Source: Candidatus Poribacteria bacterium (lineage in GTDB: Bacteria > Poribacteria > WGA-4E > WGA-3G). From it: DNA of 64,000 nt. Position numbers and translations under genes: made by a program. The stretch lies in NCBI GenBank assembly GCA_022821965.1, contig JAJECN010000022.1:62001-126000 (forward strand), read 5' to 3'. The notes below the pieces were generated by a model. That model was not told the DNA's origin and made no database searches. It saw only the letters and a list, made by a program, of their open reading frames with translations. Each line of letters begins with the position of its first letter. Position 1 is the stretch's first letter. Positions 21,401-29,565 of this stretch are shown here, one piece after another.

Positions 21401-21951
21401 GCCTACTGAATTCGGTTGAACTTCTGTTGATCGAAGCATTCACCTTGACACCAACTGCGGAGAAACTCCGTGCTGAACTGGTGGCAAGAGCCGAACCTTT
21501 GTTATCGGTGACAATTGAAATTGATCTCAAAGGATTTTTAGTCCAAGTCTGTAGTGGTGGACACGATCACACGGGTTGGCTTGAGGCAATCGCGACCTAC
21601 CTCGCCAAAAAACCACCCTCAGCATGGGTAGATGCCGATAAAGCCCAGTTTGAGATTAACCTTTCTCAGATCGCGAGGAAGTTTCGGCACTTTGAAGCGG
21701 TGTCCTATGAAAAACTGGCGCGCACTGAATCATCAACAGGCGAGCCGATCCGAGTGGGTATCACCGCCCCGAATCGAACAGAACAGGAACGGGTTGTTAC
21801 CTTGACACCGACTGCTGATGAGCAAACCGCTGAAATGGAAGATGAGATTAGGAAAGTATTCTACAAGTTTGACGTAGACGATAATCCAGAACTCCATATC
21901 GCAATTTTGGCGCGAATTTCACAAAAATGGATGCAACAACTTGATGAATAG
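18463..21951 (+). CDS. Large P-loop ATPase (SspC-like)
   Basis: Walker A GPYGSGKSAFALFAAKLLG; Walker B GLLLVIDELGKFLEYA; 1162 aa, between the DUF4007 and PAPS-reductase-like genes. Confidence 0.72.
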   Translation: MNNVPLSDIFHITERFQRSVHLERDFYTENALDGYVVTVKARETLTRLISAQENSATSKAWSLTGPYGSGKSAFALFAAKLLGDTNTPTTQQALNLLRREDIALYERFMHIKGNGDYSLSGFCPVLISGERAPLPIALLRALEQGLKTFGIPSSSSLRRNIKKLLKTETVYRTPSASEITALFESATRVIRKNGGTGLLLVIDELGKFLEYAAQSPAQGDVFVLQTLAEFATRSDQTPLFLLTILHQAFEQYAHRVAKSQREEWAKVQGRFEDIAFVEPSEQVLRLIGSAIKRTSKGKESNLSLPIEFNLKPTQLADESFSELLRNCLPLHPTVALVIGSIFRRFAQNERSLFAFLSSNEPYGLQDFLSNRHYDSGVLPMFSVADLYDYLNTTIGNRLSAARDGDKWVEIEMAINRLADPSPTTVRLIKTIGLLSIVGEVSTNLKASKHILRYALDDHTEEFAKEFETALKTLERRSIVTYRRYNDVYALWEGSDIDIEAMSHEAEGHLDPNETLTNYLSKLTPPRPLIARRHLFEKGTLRYFDVRYTDLENFDANLNKSCSEADGLVLYVLPASEDEVSQFIEKASGKDVTERQNVLIAIPHSTRFLRDAVTELACLHWISENTAELEGDAVARRELSIRWVEAERNVSDQLAVVFGSDSEESCKWFHKGQRVGINSQRARNEHLSKICDEVYHKTPFIRNELINRRKISGAVTTARKKLIQAMLENGDQENLGITGYPAEMSIYRSLLSDTGIHREVSGMWGFHPPKTDDKNEIKHTWNAIEAFLEACEGERQPVVKLYERLMAPPLGVRSGPLPILLCAMMHHYKTEIALYENGSFIADWSMPVFERLLKAPQQFELKRFQMTGIRSDLFSQFSRAFNQSTETQKPDLLTVVTPLMRAIAQLPKYTLVTQELSDNAKNFRKTVLNAREPDELLFTQLPAAFGFPVFSTQITTDSQAVSEFFSALQSALSELEKVYDRLLNSVELLLIEAFTLTPTAEKLRAELVARAEPLLSVTIEIDLKGFLVQVCSGGHDHTGWLEAIATYLAKKPPSAWVDADKAQFEINLSQIARKFRHFEAVSYEKLARTESSTGEPIRVGITAPNRTEQERVVTLTPTADEQTAEMEDEIRKVFYKFDVDDNPELHIAILARISQKWMQQLDE

Positions 21952-21963
21952 AGAGGGAAAAAC

Positions 21964-22800
21964 ATGGAACAAAAAATCCGCCACGTCCTTGGACTCTCCG
22001 GTGGTAAAGATAGTTCTGCACTCGCTGTTTATATGCGGGATAGAGTACCGGAGATGGAATACTTTTTTTCTGATACAGGCAAAGAATTGCAGGAGACTTA
22101 CGATTTTTTAGATCGGTTAGAGGCGTTTCTCGGCAAACCGATTGTACGCCTCAACATGAACGCCGATGCCAACAGTAACCGAGATTTCGATCATTGGCTG
22201 ACAGTCTACGGTGGTTTGCTGCCGTCATCGCAAATTCGCTGGTGCACCGTTAACCTCAAAATAAGACCTTTTGAGGAATACATCGGTGAGGATAACGCGT
22301 ATCACTATATTGCTATCCGTGCCGACGAAGATCGTATCGGTTACAAGCCTCCGAGTATCTCCTCTCTCCATAATATTGAACCCAAATACCCATTCAAAGA
22401 GGACGGCATTACGAAAGAGGACGTGTACCGAATATTGGAGGAAAGTGGACTCGGTTTGCCCGATTATTATAAGTGGCGGACGCGTTCCGGTTGCTATTTC
22501 TGCTTCTTCCAGCGTAAATCCGAGTGGGTTGGACTGTTAGAGCAACACCCAGACCTTTTTGAACTCGCCAAGGGTTATGAGAAATTCAATCCAGAGACAG
22601 GCGAACGGTTCACGTGGTGTCAGGGCGAAAGTTTGGAGGAACTATCACAACCAGATCGGATCGCGGAGATCAAGGCAAATACTGAAAAGGCGATGGCATC
22701 TAAGAAAGCGGCAAAACCGAATCGTCGTTTGATAGAGATTCTCACTGATGTTCTTGATGATGAGGACGACGAGGAGCCATGTCTGCCTTGCCATAAGTGA
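21964..22800 (+). CDS. PAPS reductase/ATP pyrophosphatase family protein (SspD/DndC-like)
   Basis: PP-loop HVLGLSGGKDSSALAVYM; CYFCF and terminal CLPC cysteine pairs; 278 aa. Confidence 0.82.
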   Translation: MEQKIRHVLGLSGGKDSSALAVYMRDRVPEMEYFFSDTGKELQETYDFLDRLEAFLGKPIVRLNMNADANSNRDFDHWLTVYGGLLPSSQIRWCTVNLKIRPFEEYIGEDNAYHYIAIRADEDRIGYKPPSISSLHNIEPKYPFKEDGITKEDVYRILEESGLGLPDYYKWRTRSGCYFCFFQRKSEWVGLLEQHPDLFELAKGYEKFNPETGERFTWCQGESLEELSQPDRIAEIKANTEKAMASKKAAKPNRRLIEILTDVLDDEDDEEPCLPCHK

Positions 22801-22842
22801 CAGAAATAAACCCATTATGTTTGAAAGGGAACAGATAATAGA

Positions 22843-24966
22843 ATGAGACTTCGGACAATACCTGATATTCAACCGCTCTATATATTGCCAAAGGACCCTG
22901 TGACGAAAGATGTCCTGATTCCGTGCTTTCAGTCTGCGACCTCTGTTGATTGCATGATGGGTTTCTTTTCAAGTGAAATTCTGGTATCACTCGCGCCAGG
23001 TTTGGCAAGTTTTATAGACTGCTCGGACGAAAGTTTACGTCTTATTATCAGTCCACTTCTGAGAACCGAAGATAGGGAAGCAATCGAACTGGGTACGACC
23101 TCCGTTGAAGATATCGCTCGTGAGTCTTTAGAGGATTTTATTGTTACAGAAAACGCCATTGCACAACATACACTAAAGTGTCTCTCGTGGATGCTACGTC
23201 ACGGACGCGTGGAAATCAAAATTGCTTTGATGAAAGATGCTCTTTTCCACCCGAAAGTCTGGCTCTTTCGCGAAGGCAATGACGTAATAGCAGCACACGG
23301 ATCCAGTAATATGACGTACGCCGGTATTGAAAAAAATATTGAGCAAGTGTCTATATCCAAATCGTGGGAGGATACCAATCAGTCCTATATAACAGAAAAG
23401 TTTTGCGATCAGTTTAGGCAACTTTGGACAAATTACGATGAGACTTGTACTGTCATACCGATACCACGAGCGATTGAGGAAAATCTGTTGAAAACTTATA
23501 ATTCAGATATCCCACCAACCGAGGCAGAATTGCACACACTCTACGAAGAGCAAACTGGTTCTATAGATGAATCTTCGGCATCCTATAACTATGATAAGCT
23601 ATCTCGCCCTCCATTTGCCATACCCTCATACCTGCGGTATGAGGACGGTCCTTTTGAACATCAAGGTAAGGCAATTAAAGCGTGGTGTGAAGCTGGTTAT
23701 CATGGCATTTTAGAAATGGCGACTGGTTCTGGGAAGACAATTACCGCCATGATTTGCGCCCATAGGCTTTATAATGTAGAAAAACCACTCCTTATTGTCG
23801 TGGCTGCGCCTTATATTCCTCTTATTCAACAGTGGTGTGATGAGATTTTATCCTTTAGACTCAAGGCAGTTAACCTAACCGAAGCGAACGGAGCAAAGGG
23901 ACGTGCCCTTGAACTTAACAAGCTCAAACGAAGACTCCGAAACGGCAGCAGTGACGTTGAAGTAGTTGTAGTTACGCACCGCACACTTTGTAATAGTGGT
24001 TTTAAAACTGAACTTGAGAAATATGACTGTAAAACTTTGCTTATCGCGGATGAAGTACACAATCTCGGAAGTGAGGGATTCATAACCGATCCGCCCGATT
24101 TCTTTGATTACAGATTGGGACTATCAGCAACCCCTATCCGCCAGTATGATGAAGTGGGAACAGAGCAGCTATTTTCGTTTTTTGGTCCTATTGTTTTCCA
24201 GTTCACCCTTGAGGAAGCGATCGGGCGATGTCTCGTTGAGTACGAATACTACGTCCATCCGGTAGAACTTACAGAGGATGAAATGGAGAAATGGTACGAG
24301 CTCACGGAAAGGATCGGGAAAAATGCGTGGCGACAGGAAGAAGATCCAAACGATGAGTACCTTATGAAGCTGCTCCGGGATAGACGTGCTCTCTTGGAAA
24401 ATGCTGAAAATAAGATCGCTGTGTTAGAAAATGTTTTGACACAACGCGAAGACTTCGACAGACTCTGCCATACGTTGATTTACACGTCTGACAAGGCACC
24501 GCAGCAGCTGAAAGATGTTAACGCCTTACTGAACAAACACGGTGTTCTCTTCCACCAACTCACACATGAAGAGACACCCGACCGGAAAAAAACCGCCCAA
24601 ATTATCCAGTCTTTTCAGGAAGGAACATTACGCATTTTAACTGCCAAACGCGTTCTTGATGAAGGGATCAATATTCCACAGATTGAAAAGGCTTTTATTC
24701 TTGCGAGTACCACAGTGGAACGTCAATGGGTGCAACGTCGTGGACGGTTGCTCCGCACTTGTAGCAAGACAGGCAAAACACACAGTGAAATCCACGACTT
24801 CATGGCTTTACCGCCGGATTTGGATAATCTGGACACTCGCGCTCGCGCCTTAATAGAGTCCGAACTCAAACGGATCCAAGCATTCGCTTACCTTGCGAAA
24901 AACTTTGGCAGACCTGATGGTCCTTTGAGTCACATCGACCAACTTGTTAAAGCCCTTTACACATAA
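22843..24966 (+). CDS. PLD-type nuclease / SF2 DEAD-DEAH helicase fusion (dnd/ssp restriction-module-like)
   Basis: HPKVWLFREGNDVIAAHGSSNMTYAG (PLD HxK); EMATGSGKTITAMICAHRL (Walker A); LLIADEVHNLGSEG (DEVH); LSATP; QRRGRLLR. Confidence 0.85.
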   Translation: MRLRTIPDIQPLYILPKDPVTKDVLIPCFQSATSVDCMMGFFSSEILVSLAPGLASFIDCSDESLRLIISPLLRTEDREAIELGTTSVEDIARESLEDFIVTENAIAQHTLKCLSWMLRHGRVEIKIALMKDALFHPKVWLFREGNDVIAAHGSSNMTYAGIEKNIEQVSISKSWEDTNQSYITEKFCDQFRQLWTNYDETCTVIPIPRAIEENLLKTYNSDIPPTEAELHTLYEEQTGSIDESSASYNYDKLSRPPFAIPSYLRYEDGPFEHQGKAIKAWCEAGYHGILEMATGSGKTITAMICAHRLYNVEKPLLIVVAAPYIPLIQQWCDEILSFRLKAVNLTEANGAKGRALELNKLKRRLRNGSSDVEVVVVTHRTLCNSGFKTELEKYDCKTLLIADEVHNLGSEGFITDPPDFFDYRLGLSATPIRQYDEVGTEQLFSFFGPIVFQFTLEEAIGRCLVEYEYYVHPVELTEDEMEKWYELTERIGKNAWRQEEDPNDEYLMKLLRDRRALLENAENKIAVLENVLTQREDFDRLCHTLIYTSDKAPQQLKDVNALLNKHGVLFHQLTHEETPDRKKTAQIIQSFQEGTLRILTAKRVLDEGINIPQIEKAFILASTTVERQWVQRRGRLLRTCSKTGKTHSEIHDFMALPPDLDNLDTRARALIESELKRIQAFAYLAKNFGRPDGPLSHIDQLVKALYT

Positions 24967-24977
24967 CGGAGGATACT

Positions 24978-25223
24978 ATGTCGTATAACAAGCAAAAAAT
25001 GGTGGAACTGATCCTCAATGAATCTGAATCTATTGAGGAGAGATGCGATGGTTACAGGAAAAAAATTCTTGACGCAATCATTGAAATCCTTAACGCGGAA
25101 AGAGATCATAAAGCGCAAAGGACAAGTATCCAAAAACAAGTAAATCAAGCATGCCATAAGGCTGGTGACTTTCTCGCGAGGAAACACGATATAGATAATC
25201 CAACGACAGAGGTTATCCAATGA
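24978..25223 (+). CDS. Small conserved-position protein of unknown function (81 aa)
   Basis: RBS GGAGG; 4 nt ATGA overlap with the SMC-like gene. Confidence 0.65.
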   Translation: MSYNKQKMVELILNESESIEERCDGYRKKILDAIIEILNAERDHKAQRTSIQKQVNQACHKAGDFLARKHDIDNPTTEVIQ

Positions 25224-27337
25224 AACTAATCAGTGCAAAATTTCAGAACTTTCGTCTGCTACGAGATTTAAGATTGGATTTTTCGACAAGTAACGATAAA
25301 AAACTAACCGTCATTCGCGCCTCAAACGAGAGCGGAAAAACGACTATCTTAACAGCACTTCAGTGGGCACTCTACGGCGACAACGCCCTGCCTAACAGAG
25401 GTAGGGGACATCGCCTATTTCCAATTGATTGGGATGTCCCTGATGGACGGGCAATTCCGATATCTGTGCAAGTCGATTTTGAAAAACCTGCATCAGAGTT
25501 AAATCGGAATCAGACGAGCCGCTACTGTCTCATTCGTTCCGTAGAGGAGACAACCGAGGGGCTCAGACAAAACTCAAAAGTAGAATTGTTTGAACTGACA
25601 GAAACCGGGAGTGCTCCGATTCCTCCACCACTAGAAGCACAGATATCCCGACTCCTGTTACCTCTTCATTTGCGTGAGGTGTTTTTCACCGACGGCGACC
25701 GAGCACTGAGTTTCATCGAATCAGAAAACAATAATACACAGGTTAAAAATGCTATTCAATCGTTGTTAGGTCTTGACGTGATTGAGTCTGCACTCGATCA
25801 CTTGAAAAAGACGCTCGCTGGACTCAATAGAGATTCAAAGAATATCGGATCCGATACAGAAATCACCGCAATCGTTACAGAATTAGAGGAGATAGATCAA
25901 AAGATTGAACGTCTTGAAAATGAAAGAGACGATGCGAAACTCCAATTTGATGCAGTCAATCAAAGTCTAACAGAAATTGATAAAGACCTTGAAGTAGCAT
26001 TGGTTAATGGGGATCAAGAAGAACTTAATCGTGAACTGCAAAAAGCAGAGGCAGAACTAAAGAGAATCAGAAATCAAGAAGAAAAACTGGTTTCCGAGCA
26101 TTCACAACTCTTTAGAAAACCGCCTCTGTTCCGTGATTTGCTTGCCCCGGTTTTGAAAAAAAGTTTTGAGAAATTGGATAAACTCCGCGATCAAGGGAAA
26201 CTGCCGAGAACAACAATTCCGGTGCTTGCCGAACGGTTAACAGATGTTACCTGCATCTGTGGCGAATCGCTGGATCGACACTCAGAAGACGGGAAGCGTC
26301 GCAGAGCACATATTGAACAACTGATTAGTGAGAGTCAGAAATCTGATGAATTCCAAAAATGTCTCACCGACCTCTATTACGGTTCATTGGCACTGAAACC
26401 GATAGAGACCAACGATGCGCAACACTGGATCGCTGAGTACAAGAGAAACGCAATCCGTCGAGATGAACTTGAAACGCGACGCGGGGAATTAGAGAAAGCC
26501 TTAGCAGCACTTGAAGTCCAACTTGAAAACATAGGAGACATTGACATTCAAGAACTTCGTGCCGCCAAACAAGACTATATCGCTCAACGCGATTCTTTGA
26601 ACCACATCCGTATAGAGCACGAAAGAGAACTTGAACGTCTGAAGGAAAGGCAGAGGTCCTTAAGCGCAACGCGTAATAACCTTATCAGTAAACGGAGGAG
26701 AGGGAAAGGAATATTAGCCAGATTAGACACCACACGCGACATAGATCAAATTCTTAAAAATTCCTACAACCGAATCACAAACGAGGAATTGCAAAAAGTG
26801 AGTCGGTTGATGAACACTCTCTTTTTAGAGATGATTGGTGCGGATGCCGAACAGAACGCAATCATTCATAAAGCGGAAATCAGTGACAAGTTTGATATTC
26901 TCGTCTACGGACCCAATGAACGTGCTTTGAATCCTGATCGAGATTTAAACGGTGCCTCTCGGCGAGCATTAACGATAGCGTTTATTCTCGCTCTGACTAA
27001 GGTAAGTGAAGTTGCAGCACCAAATGTGATTGACACACCCCTTGGAATGATGGACGGGTTCGTCAAACGTTCCGTTCTCAAAACTGCTATTCAAGAAAGT
27101 TCACAACTCATTCTCTTTTTAACGCGTTCTGAAATTAAAGACTGTGAGGATATTATATCAGATAAGGCGGGACGTATAATCACCATCACTAATTCAGCAC
27201 ACTATCCCAATATATTGGTGAACGATCCACATATAAACGAACCTCAGGCACTCCGATGTCCGTGCCAGGGCCTCGGAGAATGCGATATGTGTAAGCGGCG
27301 AACGGACGCTGAGGTGGAAGTCCAACCGGCACCTTAG
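25220..27337 (+). CDS. DndD/SMC-like ATPase
   Basis: MKLISAKFQNFRLLRDLRLDFS...VIRASNESGKTTILTALQWALYG; long coiled coil with central TCICGE; C-terminal ABC signature-like region LNGASRRALTIAFILAL and PNVIDTPLGMMDG. Confidence 0.85.
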   Translation: MKLISAKFQNFRLLRDLRLDFSTSNDKKLTVIRASNESGKTTILTALQWALYGDNALPNRGRGHRLFPIDWDVPDGRAIPISVQVDFEKPASELNRNQTSRYCLIRSVEETTEGLRQNSKVELFELTETGSAPIPPPLEAQISRLLLPLHLREVFFTDGDRALSFIESENNNTQVKNAIQSLLGLDVIESALDHLKKTLAGLNRDSKNIGSDTEITAIVTELEEIDQKIERLENERDDAKLQFDAVNQSLTEIDKDLEVALVNGDQEELNRELQKAEAELKRIRNQEEKLVSEHSQLFRKPPLFRDLLAPVLKKSFEKLDKLRDQGKLPRTTIPVLAERLTDVTCICGESLDRHSEDGKRRRAHIEQLISESQKSDEFQKCLTDLYYGSLALKPIETNDAQHWIAEYKRNAIRRDELETRRGELEKALAALEVQLENIGDIDIQELRAAKQDYIAQRDSLNHIRIEHERELERLKERQRSLSATRNNLISKRRRGKGILARLDTTRDIDQILKNSYNRITNEELQKVSRLMNTLFLEMIGADAEQNAIIHKAEISDKFDILVYGPNERALNPDRDLNGASRRALTIAFILALTKVSEVAAPNVIDTPLGMMDGFVKRSVLKTAIQESSQLILFLTRSEIKDCEDIISDKAGRIITITNSAHYPNILVNDPHINEPQALRCPCQGLGECDMCKRRTDAEVEVQPAP

Positions 27338-27346
27338 GAGATTGAT

Positions 27347-27850
27347 ATGGCACCACAATACGACAACCCTTTCCGCAACATGACGATTATTTCACCCAGG
27401 ACGCAGCAAGAAAACTACGATCACTACTGCCAAACAGGACAGGGCGCGAAAGCCGATAACACTCCGTTTCCACGGAAGGTGGATCTTTGGTTTGCGGGCC
27501 TCTCACTGGCAGTGCGGAAGAATCTTAAACCGATGGATTTAAAGAAAGAGGAAACCGTTAGTATCATTAACGGTGATATTTTTAACACTGATGGTTGGCA
27601 GGCACAAGCGATAATGCTGATAGCGATAGCAGTTGAGGGAAACTTAGAGGCTGTCCTAAATCCACGTCGTATGATGGATATTGCCAACGGTTTAGCGGCT
27701 GCCGGTGTCAATGACATCATAAAAATGCTAAGCGAAGGACCTGAAAAAGCGATATGGAATCTGTCTGAAGCCTTTGAAGGCGTATTGCAATCTGATACTG
27801 GTACAGGGGAACAATCGGACCAGGATCGACTCGCTGAAGCCCTGCTATGA
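27347..27850 (+). CDS. Unknown protein, possibly Dnd-system-associated small protein (167 aa)
   Basis: Operonic position; segment PFPRKVDLWFAGLSLAVRKNL...AQAIMLIAIAVEGNLEAVLNPRRMMDIANGLAAAGVNDIIKML is reminiscent of dnd-associated protein 4-type proteins (unverified). Confidence 0.55.
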   Translation: MAPQYDNPFRNMTIISPRTQQENYDHYCQTGQGAKADNTPFPRKVDLWFAGLSLAVRKNLKPMDLKKEETVSIINGDIFNTDGWQAQAIMLIAIAVEGNLEAVLNPRRMMDIANGLAAAGVNDIIKMLSEGPEKAIWNLSEAFEGVLQSDTGTGEQSDQDRLAEALL

Positions 27851-27860
27851 TTCTATAACC

Positions 27861-27890
27861 TTACAGAAATTGCCCAAACTTCAGTATAAT
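27861..27890 (+). promoter_or_regulatory. Putative internal promoter for the 96 aa-455 aa-DGQHR tail
   Basis: TTACAG - 18 bp - TATAAT, followed by AGAGGTG RBS and ATG at 27908. Confidence 0.45.
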
Positions 27891-27907
27891 TTAGAGGTGT
27901 ATGAACT

Positions 27908-28198
27908 ATGCCGAAAGAGTTACCACCATCTTTAAAAGTAGGTACCGGATGGATAGAATTGGAAATCATCTCCGAACCGGATGTAGTTTTAACATTCAAA
28001 GGTTACGCGCCTATACTTCACGTTCAAAAAATTAGCAATAACCTTGAGTATATCTTCTACATATCAGCATCCTCTTTAGGACGTTCTCTTGAAGAGCTAC
28101 GCGAAAAGAATGAAGGTGTTTTCCAAGGCATTCAGTTTCGCGTCCGTAAAAAGGAGTCCGCTAAAACCGCCCCTTACGAGGTTGAAGCGATAGAATGA
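27908..28198 (+). CDS. Hypothetical protein, 96 aa
   Basis: RBS; overlaps the next gene by 4 nt. Confidence 0.6.
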   Translation: MPKELPPSLKVGTGWIELEIISEPDVVLTFKGYAPILHVQKISNNLEYIFYISASSLGRSLEELREKNEGVFQGIQFRVRKKESAKTAPYEVEAIE

Positions 28199-29562
28199 CC
28201 CAGTTAAATTTACAACACACTTGCTCCGAAATTTTTACATACCTGGGTGTTAGCCCAAATCCATTGCGGATAGCGGAACTAATCAATCGCGTCCAACCGA
28301 GTTGCTGGACTTTTAGATTCACATTCAATGGTACCGGGCGAACAATAGTACAAATCGACTGCGATCACGCCATCTCCGACACTGATACCCTTACGTTAAT
28401 TGATGGATCATTGAAAGAAGTTTTCTTTGCTGATTCTCTTTCTTTGCATCAAACAGAAAAATTCTTCACAGTCAATATCTGTGAACTCTTCAAAAACCTC
28501 CCATCTTCAAACCAGATTACACTCCGTAATAATCTATCTAAGGGCACGGATTCCCTTTTGACACTAAAGGGATTTGGGAGATCTCACACTACGCCAAAAG
28601 AGTTACAAAAAATTTCCACTGTTTCTTCTTATTTTTTGGAAAATACCTGGCTCGGGGCTCCAGATTTCGCGGACTCAGCGTATTACATTCGTTGGATGGT
28701 ATTTGCGGAAGAATATGTAATCCGACCTCAGAATCGGTATATAAATAAATTGGGATCCACAGATTACTTCACTACGCAAACAAATCTGTACAACACACAT
28801 GGAATTCACATCGGTCATGCCAGTTTTTATACCGCCCCATCGCTTACAAATAATGAACTGTACACTATGTTCGGTCCAGTTCATCCACGAAAGGAAGATT
28901 GGCTGATTAGAAAGAATAAAGACCCATACTGGATTGTAGAAATTGGTTCGGAAACATTAAAACGGACTACAATTTGTGGAGGACATACACGCAAATTAAT
29001 TGATGAATTAGTTGATTCTGTTGAAAATGCACGACTTTCAATCACAGAATCAAATTTGTATCAAAACTATAAAGAAAAGATGCAATGGGAACAACAAACC
29101 GAATCGTCGCGAAATCTGAAAGTAAGGCAAGAGCGGGCGCGGGTGGGCAATAGAGTGCTTTTTAAAGGTAAACCGTTGATGCTTGTTCCTTCAAACGAAA
29201 ACGAAGTGCTTGTCTTGCTTGCTAAATTAGAGGCACTTAACGCCCTTCCTTTTCATGAATTCCTCTTATGGGAATATACACCGCGCGCTGGCATAGATGC
29301 AATAGCCTCCTACCAAATAAGGGAAGTTGATGCACAATCCATGTTTGTACCGATTGAATTAGAATATCACTTTGAGAATTTTAATGATCACGGACATCCT
29401 TATCATCAAGTTAATCTTGTAACTTGCTGGGATTTCCGCAATAACGAAACCACTGCAAAATTGCATAAACACAATGAATGGTTATATGAATACCGAGACG
29501 ACGCATCTGTCTTTATCGTTGTACTATCTCGTATCCCCAACCTTCAAATTGAGGACAATTAA
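28195..29562 (+). CDS. Hypothetical protein, 455 aa, no family recognised
   Basis: Long ORF in an operon-like cluster, translationally coupled to the 96 aa ORF; 3 nt gap to the DGQHR gene. Confidence 0.7.
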   Translation: MTQLNLQHTCSEIFTYLGVSPNPLRIAELINRVQPSCWTFRFTFNGTGRTIVQIDCDHAISDTDTLTLIDGSLKEVFFADSLSLHQTEKFFTVNICELFKNLPSSNQITLRNNLSKGTDSLLTLKGFGRSHTTPKELQKISTVSSYFLENTWLGAPDFADSAYYIRWMVFAEEYVIRPQNRYINKLGSTDYFTTQTNLYNTHGIHIGHASFYTAPSLTNNELYTMFGPVHPRKEDWLIRKNKDPYWIVEIGSETLKRTTICGGHTRKLIDELVDSVENARLSITESNLYQNYKEKMQWEQQTESSRNLKVRQERARVGNRVLFKGKPLMLVPSNENEVLVLLAKLEALNALPFHEFLLWEYTPRAGIDAIASYQIREVDAQSMFVPIELEYHFENFNDHGHPYHQVNLVTCWDFRNNETTAKLHKHNEWLYEYRDDASVFIVVLSRIPNLQIEDN

Positions 29563-29565
29563 TCA

